Source: Streptomyces sp. NBC_00459 (GTDB taxonomy: Bacteria; Actinomycetota; Actinomycetes; Streptomycetales; Streptomycetaceae). From it: a stretch of DNA of 64,000 bases. The notes below the pieces were generated by a model. That model searched no databases and had not been told where the DNA came from. It saw only the letters and a list, made by a program, of their open reading frames with translations. This document shows, piece by piece, positions 41,782 through 50,226 of the stretch; position 1 is the first letter of the stretch, and every line of letters starts with the position of its first letter. The translations under genes were made by a program, and so were the position numbers. The DNA lies in assembly GCF_036013955.1 (NCBI RefSeq), contig NZ_CP107903.1, positions 7,440,001 through 7,504,000 on the forward strand, read 5' to 3'.

Positions 41782-42132
41782 ATGACGGACAACATGTGGG
41801 GCTACCCGGCCGAGTCGGGACACCGGACGGGGACTGACCTGATCGGATTCAAGGTCGAGGCGAGCGACGGCTCGATCGGCAAGGTCGACAAGCACTCCGA
41901 GGATGTCGGAGCCGCGTACATCGTCGTCGACACCGGAGTGTGGATCTTCGGCAAGCAGGTTCTGCTCCCTGCCGGTGTCATCTCGTCCATCGACGTCGCG
42001 GAGCGGACGATCCATGTCGGCCGTACCAAGGACGAGATCAAGAACTCCCCCGAGTTCGACAAGGACAAGCACGTCGGTGACCCCGGCTACCACGAGCAGC
42101 TCGGCGGCTACTACAGAGACCACCGAGCCTGA
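41782..42132 (+). CDS. PRC-barrel domain protein
   Basis: The 116-residue protein is a single PRC-barrel beta domain (DLIGFKVEASDGSIGKVDKHS, AYIVVDTGVWIFGKQVLLPAGVI) with a charged tail (FDKDKHVGDPGYHEQLGGYYRD). Such proteins are common in Streptomyces stress regulons, with no known enzyme activity. GGGGAGG precedes the ATG, and a perfect terminator follows. Confidence 0.82.
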   Translation: MTDNMWGYPAESGHRTGTDLIGFKVEASDGSIGKVDKHSEDVGAAYIVVDTGVWIFGKQVLLPAGVISSIDVAERTIHVGRTKDEIKNSPEFDKDKHVGDPGYHEQLGGYYRDHRA

Positions 42133-42152
42133 CCGACACCCCGCAGCACACG

Positions 42153-42185
42153 GGGCGGGCACCGGCGTTCTGCCGGTGCCCGCCC
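42153..42185 (+). terminator. Strong terminator after the PRC-barrel gene
   Basis: GGGCGGGCACCGGC (42153-42166) pairs perfectly over 14 bp with GCCGGTGCCCGCCC (42172-42185) around a GTTCT loop, followed by TTCG. Confidence 0.88.
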
Positions 42186-42411
42186 TTCGCCGTGCCCGGC
42201 AGGCCCACCGGTGGCCTGGACACCCGCACGGTCCGGGACGTCGAGGTCCGCATCATCGTCGGCCCTCGGGGTACCTGCGCCTGACACCCGCCCCGCGCGA
42301 GGAAGCGCGAGGGCCGTGAGCACCGCCTCGGCTCCTGCGGCCGGGTGCTGGCCCCGAGAACGGGTGCCTCTGATCATCCACGTTCCGTCGCATGCAAGGA
42401 GAGTGAGCCTG

Positions 42412-42756
42412 ATGGCCACTGTGTCCCTCACCGGAGTGTCCAAGAAGGACGCCGCCACCGTGTTCGGCGTTCTGCGGACGGCGTTCCCCGCAGACCGGCC
42501 TGTCGACGACGTGCCCGAGGAGCAACCGGGCGGTGACTCCGTCGTGTGGAGCGCGGAGTTCGAGCCGACGCGGGAGTGGATCCCGACCGATCCGATCCCC
42601 CTGGAGGGCCCGGTCTCCGCCACGCTGCAGGGCGGCTACACAGCCGTGGACCAGCTCCGCGAAGCCCTGGGTGTCACGTTCGCCGTGGACGAGCGGGGCG
42701 CGGCGTCGGGAGACCAGGAGAAGGAGGTCGATCTTCGGCTCACGACGAAGCGGTGA
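42412..42756 (+). CDS. Conserved hypothetical protein
   Basis: The 114-residue acidic protein (MATVSLTGVSKKDAATVFGV start) has no signal peptide or membrane segment and ends with DQEKEVDLRLTTKR. It recalls other small Streptomyces proteins of unknown function. AAGGAG lies about ten bases before the ATG. It is only 53 bp upstream of the F420-type oxidoreductase and may be cotranscribed with it. Confidence 0.6.
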   Translation: MATVSLTGVSKKDAATVFGVLRTAFPADRPVDDVPEEQPGGDSVVWSAEFEPTREWIPTDPIPLEGPVSATLQGGYTAVDQLREALGVTFAVDERGAASGDQEKEVDLRLTTKR

Positions 42757-42808
42757 CGGGAAGGAGCGCCGTCCTGTCACGATCCCGACCCACGAGGAGA
42801 TGAGCGGC

Positions 42809-43777
42809 ATGGTGCAGATCGGGTACACGATGATGACCGAGCAGGCGGGCCCGCGGGAGCTTGTCGGCCATGTGGTCGGCGCCGAACGCGCCGGGTTCGA
42901 CTTCTCGGTCACGTCCGACCACTACTTCCCGTGGCTGGAGTCCCAGGGCCACGCCTCCTACGCGTGGAGTGTGCTCGGCGCCGCCGCGCAGGCCACCGAA
43001 CGCATTCCCCTGATGACGTACGTGACGTGCCCCACGACCCGCTACCACCCGGCGGTCGTCGCCCAGAAGGCCGCCACCGTGCAGCTTCTCTCCCAGGGGC
43101 GATTCCGTCTGGGACTCGGTTCCGGGGAGAACCTCAACGAGCATGTGGTGGGCGGGGGCTGGCCCGCCGCGCATGTCCGGCTGGAGAGGCTGGAGGAGGC
43201 CGTGGAGATCATCCGCTCGCTGTTCGCGGGGGAGAACGTCAACCACCACGGGGTCCACTTCGACGTGGAGAACGCCAGGTTGTGGGATCTGCCCGACGCG
43301 CCCCCGCCGATCGGTGTCGCCGTCTCGGGAGACCGCTCGTGCCAACTCGCCGGTCACCTGGCCGACTTGCTGATCGCCACCGAACCGAGGCCGGAACTGA
43401 TCTCCGCGTTCGACCTGCACGGTGGCACGGGCAAGCTCAAGGTCGGCCAGCTGCCGATCTGTTACGACACCGACCGCGACGCGGCGATCGCCCGTGCCCA
43501 TGACCAGTTCCGCTGGTTCGGTGGCGGCTGGCCGGTCAACTCCGAACTGCCCGGTCCCGCCGCGTTCGAGGGTGCCACACAGTCCGTACGGCCCGAGGAC
43601 GTGGCCGGGTCCATTCCCTGCGGCGACGACGTGGACGCGGTCGTCGAGGCCGTACGCCCTTACGTCGACGCGGGGTTCACCGAGGTCGCCCTCGTCCAGA
43701 TCGGCGGCGAGCACCAGGAGCCGTACCTGGAATGGGCCGAGCAGAAGCTGCTGCCCGCCCTCCGCTACGAGCTGTGA
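42809..43777 (+). CDS. F420-dependent LLM-class oxidoreductase (FGD-like, TIGR03557-type)
   Basis: The 322-residue TIM-barrel protein of the luciferase-like superfamily resembles F420-dependent glucose-6-phosphate dehydrogenase: FSVTSDHYFPWLESQGHA, VTCPTTRYHPAVVAQKAAT, LGLGSGENLNEHVVGGGWP. It would use coenzyme F420, with an unidentified alcohol or sugar-like substrate. GAGGAG nine bases before ATG 42809 is preferred to ATG 42800. A HAD phosphatase gene follows 19 bp later, as is common for this family. Confidence 0.85.
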   Translation: MVQIGYTMMTEQAGPRELVGHVVGAERAGFDFSVTSDHYFPWLESQGHASYAWSVLGAAAQATERIPLMTYVTCPTTRYHPAVVAQKAATVQLLSQGRFRLGLGSGENLNEHVVGGGWPAAHVRLERLEEAVEIIRSLFAGENVNHHGVHFDVENARLWDLPDAPPPIGVAVSGDRSCQLAGHLADLLIATEPRPELISAFDLHGGTGKLKVGQLPICYDTDRDAAIARAHDQFRWFGGGWPVNSELPGPAAFEGATQSVRPEDVAGSIPCGDDVDAVVEAVRPYVDAGFTEVALVQIGGEHQEPYLEWAEQKLLPALRYEL

Positions 43778-43796
43778 GAGGGCGAGGGCACCCGTC

Positions 43797-44474
43797 ATGA
43801 CCACGAACCGCGCCGCGATCTTCGACGTGGACGGAACGCTCGTCGACACCAATCACCTGCATGTCGTCACCTGGTGGGAGGCGCTGCGTCAGGCGGGCCA
43901 CCGTGTCCCCATGCGGGAGATCCACCGTGCCGTGGGACTCAGCGCCGGCGATCTGCTGGACCATCTGCTCGGTGACGGCGACGCCCGTGATCCCGACGAG
44001 GACGAGCAGCTCGATGCCGCCCATCACGCCCTCTACGCCACGTACTTCGAGCGGCTGCCGGTCCTGGACTCGGCGGGCGATCTGCTGCGCGCCCTGGCCG
44101 GGTGGGGCTGGACGGTCGTCCTGGCGACCTCGGCGAGCGGCGCGGAACTGGCCGCGCTGCGACGTGCCATAGGTGCGGACGAGGTCATCGTCGGGGCGGC
44201 CGGCGCGGACGACGTCGCCGACGGCAAACCGGCCCCCGGTCCCGTCCGGCAGGCCAGGGAGCTCGCCGGTGTGCCCAGTGAACGGGCCGTGTTCGTCGGC
44301 GACACCGTCTGGGACATGCAGGCAGCCCTGCGGGACGGAGTGCTTCCGGTGGCGGTCCTCTCCGGCGGGATTCCCCGCGCGGACCTGGAGGCCGCCGGTG
44401 CCCAGGCGGTCTACCGCGACGCCGCCGACCTCCTCGCCCACCTGGACTCCAGCGTCTTCGCCGACCGGGAGTGA
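43797..44474 (+). CDS. HAD family phosphatase (beta-phosphoglucomutase-like)
   Basis: The 225-residue protein has HAD motif I FDVDGTLVDTN, motif II LATSASGAE, the motif III lysine in DGKPAPGP and motif IV VFVGDTVWDM, with a helical C1 cap between I and II. It belongs to the phosphoglycolate-phosphatase/beta-phosphoglucomutase group, with unknown substrate. It is probably cotranscribed with the LLM oxidoreductase. Confidence 0.85.
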   Translation: MTTNRAAIFDVDGTLVDTNHLHVVTWWEALRQAGHRVPMREIHRAVGLSAGDLLDHLLGDGDARDPDEDEQLDAAHHALYATYFERLPVLDSAGDLLRALAGWGWTVVLATSASGAELAALRRAIGADEVIVGAAGADDVADGKPAPGPVRQARELAGVPSERAVFVGDTVWDMQAALRDGVLPVAVLSGGIPRADLEAAGAQAVYRDAADLLAHLDSSVFADRE

Positions 44475-44700
44475 CCTGATCCTGGGGCGTTACGAGGTCG
44501 GGCGCTGGTGAGGACGGAGTCGTCCTGGGGCGGGCGCCGGGCAGTCGGTGCCGGCGACGTGCTTGCGCATACCGCGAGTTGACGCGATGCGCGAGTCGGG
44601 GACGCGCAGCCGCGTCCTGCCGTGGGTGGCGTGCGAGCAGGGTTCGAGCGTGCCCAAGCCCCGGTGCTACCCGTGCCGAATGAGCCGGTCCGGCAAGCGG

Positions 44701-44772
44701 ATGGCCATCGACCGGGTGGCCATCGACGTGTCCGCGCTCACGTTCTGTGACGTCAGCGGACTCAACGCCTCC
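44701..44772 (+). pseudogene. STAS-domain (anti-anti-sigma) fragment
   Basis: The frame reads RVAIDVSALTFCDVSGLNA, the strand-turn-helix around the phospho-acceptor serine of STAS antagonists such as RsbV/BldG relatives. Nothing before or after matches the rest of the domain, and the frame continues into unrelated sequence. This is a short relic ending where a second, oppositely oriented relic begins. Confidence 0.6.
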
Positions 44773-44997
44773 TGGACGCTACCCAGCAATACCATCGCTC
44801 CCCGCAAAGGCCGGTCGTCGCTTCGGCCGTCGTGCGAGCGGTGCCCCCGGCGGCGAGCCGTCCGGCCTCCAGTACGGCGACCTCGCGTCCCTGCCCGGCC
44901 AGTTCCCAGGCCGTACCGAGTCCCGCGATGCCGCCCCCGATCACCGCGACATCGACGGAGAGGTCACGGGTCGGCAGGGGAGCGGTTGGCTCGCCGG
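44762..44997 (-). pseudogene. N-terminal fragment of an FAD-dependent oxidoreductase
   Basis: On the minus strand LSVDVAVIGGGIAGLGTAWE and LAGQGREVAVLEAGRLAAGG, followed by TARTTAEATTG, form a complete FAD Rossmann loop of a DAO-type enzyme. Homology stops after about 50 residues and the frame ends at 44762. No good start codon remains upstream. With the STAS fragment it forms a head-to-head junction of two truncated genes. Confidence 0.65.
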
Positions 44998-45057
44998 GTG
45001 GTGCCGCTGCCGCTACTCCGCCAGAGTTGCGGTGGATCGCCCCGCGTGACTCGTCGG

Positions 45058-46017
45058 TCAGTCGGGTGTCTCGCCCGAGTCGGCGGGCTGGGAGTCGTCG
45101 GTCGGCGCGGACCGCTCGATGTCGTCGTTGGTCGCGGCCCAGCTGGCCAGCAGGTTGAGGGCGTCCTGCGAGGGTGATTGGGGCTCGGCGGTGTAGGTGA
45201 GGAGGAACTGGCTGGGGCCGTCGGGGAGCGGGAAGGTTTCGAAGGGCAGGTCGAGGTCACCGACGACCGGATGGTGGAGGAGCTTCACGCCCGTGGTGTG
45301 CATCCGGACGTTGTGGGCGGCCCAGCGGCGGCGGAATTCCTCGCTGCGGGTGGACAGTTCCCCGATCAGGTCCGTCAGCCGCCGGTCGTAGAGGTCGCGG
45401 CCGGCTTCGGCACGCAGCATGGCGACCGTGTCATTGGCGACTTCGTCCCAGTGGCGGAAGAACTCGGTCGCGTGGGGGCTGAGGAAGACGAACCGTGCGT
45501 TGTTCGGTGGCCGTGCCGGGTCGGCGTAGACGGGGGAGAACAGGGCGCGCCCGAGGTGGTTGGCGGCCAGGATGTCCCCGCGTCCGCCGAGGATGAACGC
45601 GGGGGTGCCGGCCATCGAGTCGAGGACGCGCTGCACGGCGGGCCGTACGCGTTGCTGGGCGGGGCGGCGGCGTGGCGGACGGGTCGTGCCGGCGCCGCGC
45701 AGCAGGTCGAGCAGGTGGATGCGTTCGGCCTCGTCGAGCTGCAGTGCCTGTGCGATGCCGTCGATGACGCTCTCGGAGACGCCGGTGGCGTTGCCGCGCT
45801 CCAGCCGGGTGTAGTACTCGCTGGAGATGCCCGCGAGGAGGGCGACCTCCTCGCGGCGCAGGCCGGTGACCCGGCGGCGCTCTCCGCCGTACAGGGGCAG
45901 TCCGGCCTGCTCGGGGGTGACCCTGGCCCGCCGCGTGCCAAGGAATTCCCGGATCTCCGCGCGGAATTCGTCACGGATGTCGCGGTTGCTGCCTTTGGGG
46001 TCGTTTCTGCCTGCCAT
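45058..46017 (-). CDS. XRE-family regulator with MmyB-like ligand domain
   Basis: The 319-residue protein has an N-terminal helix-turn-helix (RRRVTGLRREEVALLAGISSEYYTRLERGNATGVSE) and a C-terminal PAS-like MmyB domain (AFILGGRGDILAANHLGRALF, NNARFVFLSPHATEFFRHWDEVANDTVAMLRAEAGRD), which in known relatives binds fatty-acid-like ligands. ATG 46017 is chosen although the ribosome site is weak. It is divergent from an SDR gene, the usual arrangement, and probably regulates it and itself. Confidence 0.87.
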   Translation of the reverse strand: MAGRNDPKGSNRDIRDEFRAEIREFLGTRRARVTPEQAGLPLYGGERRRVTGLRREEVALLAGISSEYYTRLERGNATGVSESVIDGIAQALQLDEAERIHLLDLLRGAGTTRPPRRRPAQQRVRPAVQRVLDSMAGTPAFILGGRGDILAANHLGRALFSPVYADPARPPNNARFVFLSPHATEFFRHWDEVANDTVAMLRAEAGRDLYDRRLTDLIGELSTRSEEFRRRWAAHNVRMHTTGVKLLHHPVVGDLDLPFETFPLPDGPSQFLLTYTAEPQSPSQDALNLLASWAATNDDIERSAPTDDSQPADSGETPD

Positions 46018-46240
46018 GCACTTCACTCTACGAGCGAGTCCGCCGCGCTGGGGGTCCCTGTCAGTGACCCCCTCATCAGGGACTCCCACGCTCCCGTGCC
46101 AAGCGGTTCTGTTGGTGGTGCACCGCCCACGGCGGTGTGAACGGCCCGGATACGGCGGCGCTCGTGTCGCCGGGCCGCACGTATCCCCCCCGCACACACC
46201 GGGTGCCCGACCACGGTGCCCCAACAGAGCTAGGACCCCC

Positions 46241-47086
46241 ATGAGCAAGGTCATTCTCGTCACCGGTGCCGGACGCGGTCTGGGCATGGACATCGCCCGC
46301 GAGGCCCTCGCCGCCGGTCACCAGGTCGTCGCCACCGGCCGCCGCCCCGAGGAGGTCGAGAAGACCCTGGGCGGGCCGCAGGACAACCTGCTGGTCACCA
46401 GGCTGGACGTCACCAGCCCGGAGGACGCCGAGGCCGCCGCGCAGGCCGCCGTCGACCGCTTCGGCCGCATCGACGTCCTGATCAACAACGCCGGGAACCT
46501 GTTCACCGGCTACTTCGAGGAGATCTCGCCCGCGCAGATGCGCCGGCAGTTCGAGACCAACCTCTTCGGCCCCATGAACGTCACCCGCGCTGTCCTGCCC
46601 ATCCTGCGCGAGCAGCGTGCCGGGCACGTCATCACGATCACCTCGACCGCCGGCCTGGTCGGCATGGAGTTCACCTCCGCCTACGCCGCCTCCAAGTTCG
46701 CCGAAGAGGGCTGGATGGAGTCCCTGCGTCACGACGTCGAGCCGTACGACATCCACACCACGATCGTGGAGCCCGGCTACTTCCGCACCGAACTCCTCGT
46801 GGACGGCTCCACCACCTGGCCCGAACTGTCCATCGACGACTACGCCCCGCGCACCGCCCCGCGGATCGAGGGCATGAAGAGCATGAACGGCAAGCAGCCC
46901 GGTGACCCCGCCAAGCTCGCCCGCGCCCTGCTCACCATCGCCCAGCAGGAGAAGCCGCTCCAGCGATTCGTCGCCGGTGCGGACGCCATCGAGGCCGCCG
47001 AGGCCAAGGCGAAGGAACTCCTCGCCCAGGCCGAGGTGTCCCGCGAGCTGGGCGGCAGCCTCGCCCACGACGACACCCACGTCTGA
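46241..47086 (+). CDS. Short-chain dehydrogenase/reductase
   Basis: The 281-residue classical SDR has the nucleotide loop TGAGRGLG, LINNAGN, ITSTAGLVGMEFTSAYAASKFA with the catalytic Ser-Tyr-Lys, and the downstream PGYFRTELL. TAGGA precedes the ATG. The regulator divergent from it suggests substrate-responsive expression. The substrate is unknown. Confidence 0.88.
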   Translation: MSKVILVTGAGRGLGMDIAREALAAGHQVVATGRRPEEVEKTLGGPQDNLLVTRLDVTSPEDAEAAAQAAVDRFGRIDVLINNAGNLFTGYFEEISPAQMRRQFETNLFGPMNVTRAVLPILREQRAGHVITITSTAGLVGMEFTSAYAASKFAEEGWMESLRHDVEPYDIHTTIVEPGYFRTELLVDGSTTWPELSIDDYAPRTAPRIEGMKSMNGKQPGDPAKLARALLTIAQQEKPLQRFVAGADAIEAAEAKAKELLAQAEVSRELGGSLAHDDTHV

Positions 47087-47096
47087 GAGGGACGAC

Positions 47097-47494
47097 ATGC
47101 CCCTCAAGGCGAGTACGAGCCGAGCAACGCGCAGTTCGTACGTGACCAGGTCGAACTCCGCGAAAGCTCCGGCGGCACGCAGGGGACGACGCTGAGTGTC
47201 CTGGTCGTAGGGGAAGAGGACGAAAGGCTCCGGGACCTGCCCGTCGTCATCGCCTCCATGGCGGGAGCCCTCACCCACCCGGTCCGGTACCACAACGCGG
47301 TGGCCGACCCCCGGGGCGAACTCCAGGACGGCCCGGTGCGCCAGGACACGCCGGCACGCGAGGTGACCGGGGACGAGAAGGCCCTGTGGTGGGCCCGAGC
47401 TGTCGAGGCGTTCCCCGAATACGCCGAGCACCAGAAGAAAACGGACCGTGGGATCCCCGTCCTCGTTCCGGAACCGGCGGCCCACGAGCACTGA
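47097..47494 (+). pseudogene. Deazaflavin (F420)-dependent nitroreductase (Ddn/DUF385) pseudogene
   Basis: After the start codon (ATGCCCCTC) the frame is lost by one missing base. In the shifted frame the sequence reads GEYEPSNAQFVRDQVEL, then RESSGGTQGTTL, and later RYHNAVADPRGELQDGPVRQ, then DEKALWWARAVEAFPEYAEH and QKKTDRGIPVLVPEP, which match the two ends of Ddn-family proteins. The middle, where homologues have the Arg/Lys-rich F420-binding strand (about 15-20 residues), is missing or scrambled. It has therefore both a frameshift and an internal deletion. It follows the SDR stop by 10 bp. Confidence 0.72.
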
Positions 47495-47821
47495 CCCGGT
47501 GCGGCCGGTCCAGCCCGCGGATGCCATGGCTGGTCGGTGCGCGGATGGCCGCCTGGACGAAGCAGATCACGACGACCGCAGCATCAATGTCCTCGGCAGC
47601 CCGACCCACGACGGCACCGTCGCCTGCGCAACGCGCCCCTGACGAAGCGCATGCCCCCGCCGGGCGGCAGCTACGGCGCCGCCCCGGCACCCGAGCACCA
47701 GCAACCGCGCCGACAACGCGCGGATCACCCCAGCACGGTCCGCCAACCGGTGGCGCACCCCGCTGCTCATGACCACCGACCGGCCCGACGGCCGCCACCA
47801 CACGGAATGAAGGAGTATCCG
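47495..47821 (+). other. 327-bp gap, possible gene debris
   Basis: No frame gives a recognisable protein. GC content is coding-like and several short frames are open, as expected of decayed coding sequence. The right end carries the ribosome site and probable promoter of the aldo/keto reductase. Confidence 0.4.
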
Positions 47822-48802
47822 ATGAAGCACGTATCACTGGGCGGGCTCGAAGTCTCACGCATCGGCCTGGGAGCCATGACCATGGCCGGCACCTACACCA
47901 CGGGCGGGGGACTCGACGACGCCGAGTCGATCCGCACCATCCACCGAGCCCTGGACCTCGGGGTCACCCACATCGACACCGCCGAGATCTACGGCCCCTT
48001 CCACAGCGAGGAAATCGTCGGCAAGGCCATCAAGGGCCGGCGCGACGAGGTCGTCGTGGCGACGAAGTTCGGTCTCGTCTCCCACGCCGGCGATGGTCCC
48101 GGCGTGATCGACAGCAGCGCCGGGAACGTGAAGGCCGCCGTCGAAGGCTCGCTCCTGAGGCTCGGCACCGACCACATCGACCTCTACTACCAGCACCGCG
48201 TCGACCCGAACACGCCCATCGAGGAGACCATCGGCGCACTGGCCGAACTGGTCGCCGAAGGCAAAGTGCGCCACATCGGACTCTCGGAAGCCGGCCCCGA
48301 GACGATCCGCCGCGCACACGCCGTACATCCGGTGGCCGCGCTGCAGACCGAATACTCCCTGTGGACCCGCGACGTCGAGGCCGAGATCCTCCCGCTGGTG
48401 CGCGAGCTCGGCATCGGGTTCGTTCCCTACTCGCCGCTCGGCCACGGCCTGCTGACCGGGCAGATCCGTACCGTCGACGACTTCGCCGACGACGACTGGC
48501 GCAAGACCAACCCGCGCTTCACCGGCGAGAACTTCCGGCGCAACCTGCGCATCGTCGACGAAGTACAGGCCATCGGCGCCGAGATCGGCGCCACCGCGGC
48601 CCAGACCGCACTGGCGTGGCTGCTGACCCGTGGCGACGACATCGCCCCCATCCCCGGCACCCGGCGGGTCTCACGCGTCGAAGAGAACACCGCCGCCGAC
48701 GCCGTAGAACTCAGCCCCGCACAGCTCGACCGCCTGAACAACCTCACACCGGCCGCGGGCGAACGCCACAACGAGGCGAACATGGCCACCATCGACCGGT
48801 GA
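47822..48802 (+). CDS. Aldo/keto reductase
   Basis: The 326-residue NADPH-dependent TIM-barrel reductase has the tetrad in THIDTAEIYG (Asp, Tyr), VATKFG (Lys) and YYQHRVD (His), plus the cofactor-side motif PIPGTRRVSRVEEN. AAGGAG six bases before ATG 47822 is preferred to ATG 47807. It forms with the SDR and flavodoxin-fold genes a set of small-molecule reductases. Confidence 0.9.
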   Translation: MKHVSLGGLEVSRIGLGAMTMAGTYTTGGGLDDAESIRTIHRALDLGVTHIDTAEIYGPFHSEEIVGKAIKGRRDEVVVATKFGLVSHAGDGPGVIDSSAGNVKAAVEGSLLRLGTDHIDLYYQHRVDPNTPIEETIGALAELVAEGKVRHIGLSEAGPETIRRAHAVHPVAALQTEYSLWTRDVEAEILPLVRELGIGFVPYSPLGHGLLTGQIRTVDDFADDDWRKTNPRFTGENFRRNLRIVDEVQAIGAEIGATAAQTALAWLLTRGDDIAPIPGTRRVSRVEENTAADAVELSPAQLDRLNNLTPAAGERHNEANMATIDR

Positions 48803-48892
48803 TCTGACGCCCCGGCAACCTGCTGACCGTCGCACCCGACCAACCCGCGTCCGTTCACCCATTTCACCGATCACTGAAGAGGTTCTCTCATC

Positions 48893-49432
48893 ATGTCCAA
48901 GGTTCTCCTTGTCGTAGGTCACCCCGACCTGTCCCGGTCGAAGGCCAACAAGGCCCTGGTGGACGCCGTCCGCGAGCTGGCCCATGTCACCGTGCACGAC
49001 CTCTACGCCACCTACCCCGACTTCCGGATCGACGTCGACGCCGAGCAGGCACTGCTGGCCGACCACGATGTGATCGTCTTCCAGCACCCGGTGTTCTGGT
49101 ACAACACCACCCCCTTGTTCAAGCAGTGGCAGGACAAGGTCTTCACCCTCGGCTGGGCCTTCACCATGGACGGTTCGCCCTCGCAACTGGCCGGCAAGAA
49201 GGCGGTCGTCGCCGTCACCGCCGGCGTCCCCGCCGACCACTACACCCCCGAAGGCGCGAACCGGACCACCATCGAGACCCTCCTCAGCAACTGGCACGCG
49301 ACCCTGCGGCTGTGCCAGTTCGACATCCAGCCGATGGTCAAGCTGTACGGCACCGCCTTCGGCCTCTCCGACGAAGACCTGGCCACCGCCGCCAAGCAGT
49401 ACAACGAACTGCTCGCCTCCTTCGCCGCCTGA
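48893..49432 (+). CDS. NAD(P)H-dependent flavodoxin-fold oxidoreductase (KefF/MdaB-like)
   Basis: The 179-residue protein has VLLVVGHPDLSRSKANKAL (FMN/FAD phosphate loop), VFQHPVFWYNTTPLFKQWQDKVFTLGWAFT and VTAGVPADHYTPEG, all typical of quinone reductases of the NQO/KefF group. GAGG lies about ten bases before the ATG. It probably reduces quinones or electrophiles with NAD(P)H. Confidence 0.88.
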   Translation: MSKVLLVVGHPDLSRSKANKALVDAVRELAHVTVHDLYATYPDFRIDVDAEQALLADHDVIVFQHPVFWYNTTPLFKQWQDKVFTLGWAFTMDGSPSQLAGKKAVVAVTAGVPADHYTPEGANRTTIETLLSNWHATLRLCQFDIQPMVKLYGTAFGLSDEDLATAAKQYNELLASFAA

Positions 49433-49506
49433 CCGCACTCCCACGAGGTTGGTGATCCGCTGCCGTGGACGTCGGCGGCGGAGACGGTGTTCTGCTCGGA
49501 TCGGTG

Positions 49507-50189
49507 CAGGTCACGGCCGATCCCGGCCTGGGTCGTCTCCTGGCCGAAGCGCATCTCGACGATGGCCCGTTCCCTCTCGTCGAGCTGCCGCAGCGGCGGG
49601 CCGAGCGTGTGGAGGTCCTCGAACAGGCCCAGCGCGGGATCGACGTCGCCCATGCTGTCCGCGTACGTCGGCGCACTGCCGGACCCGTCGTCGGTGCCCG
49701 CGGTGTCGATAAAACCGGCGACATACCCGTTCGCGGCGACCAGACCCTCGATCACCTCGTGGCGAGGTCGACGCGGAGTTCCTGCAGGCGCCGGGGGGCG
49801 TGGACGGCCCAGGTGACGTCGCGGAGGAAGCGTTTGGTCTCGCCGACGATGCAGGGGATCGCGAAGGAGGTGAACTCGACCTCACGGGTCAGGTCGAAGC
49901 GGTCGGTGGCCGTGATGAGGCCGATCGTGCCGACCTGGATGACGTCCTCCACGTCACCGCTGTCCCGGGTCCTGAGCCGGCGCGTCGCAAAGTGCACCGG
50001 CGACAGGTTCATCCCGATCAGCGTGTTCCGCGCGTACTGATGCTCCTGGGTGTCTTCCTCCAACCCCCGCAGCCGGTCCATGAACAGCCTGGACAGCACG
50101 CGCGCGTCCTCGGGGGCGCCCTTGCCACCCTCCTCGATCCACGGCAGGCCGCTGATGACGTGAGGTGTCTCCGAGTTCCTGGCCCGCAT
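49507..50189 (-). pseudogene. SigB/SigF-type RNA polymerase sigma factor, decayed
   Basis: From the ATG at 50189 the frame encodes sigma region 2 nearly intact (EHQYARNTLIGMNLSPVHFA, DVEDVIQVGTIGLITATDRF, EVEFTSFAIPCIVGETKRFL, WAVHAPRRLQELRVDLA), then stops at 49752-49754. The next frame resumes with VIEGLVAANGYVAG and region 4 LRQLDERERAIVEMRFGQET. About 30 codons of early region 3 are missing at the junction, which is also out of frame. Region 4 homology ends at IGRDL near 49507, so the recognition helix is lost as well. Family: stress/SigB-type sigma factors of actinobacteria. Confidence 0.8.
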
Positions 50190-50226
50190 TCATGCAGGTC
50201 AGACAGGGTGCGGCGGCACCGTCCGT

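Noticed and set aside
47640..47760. A weak resemblance of one frame to the start of an Old Yellow Enzyme (APLTKR).
   Set aside because: The match is a few residues only and not followed by any further conserved segment.
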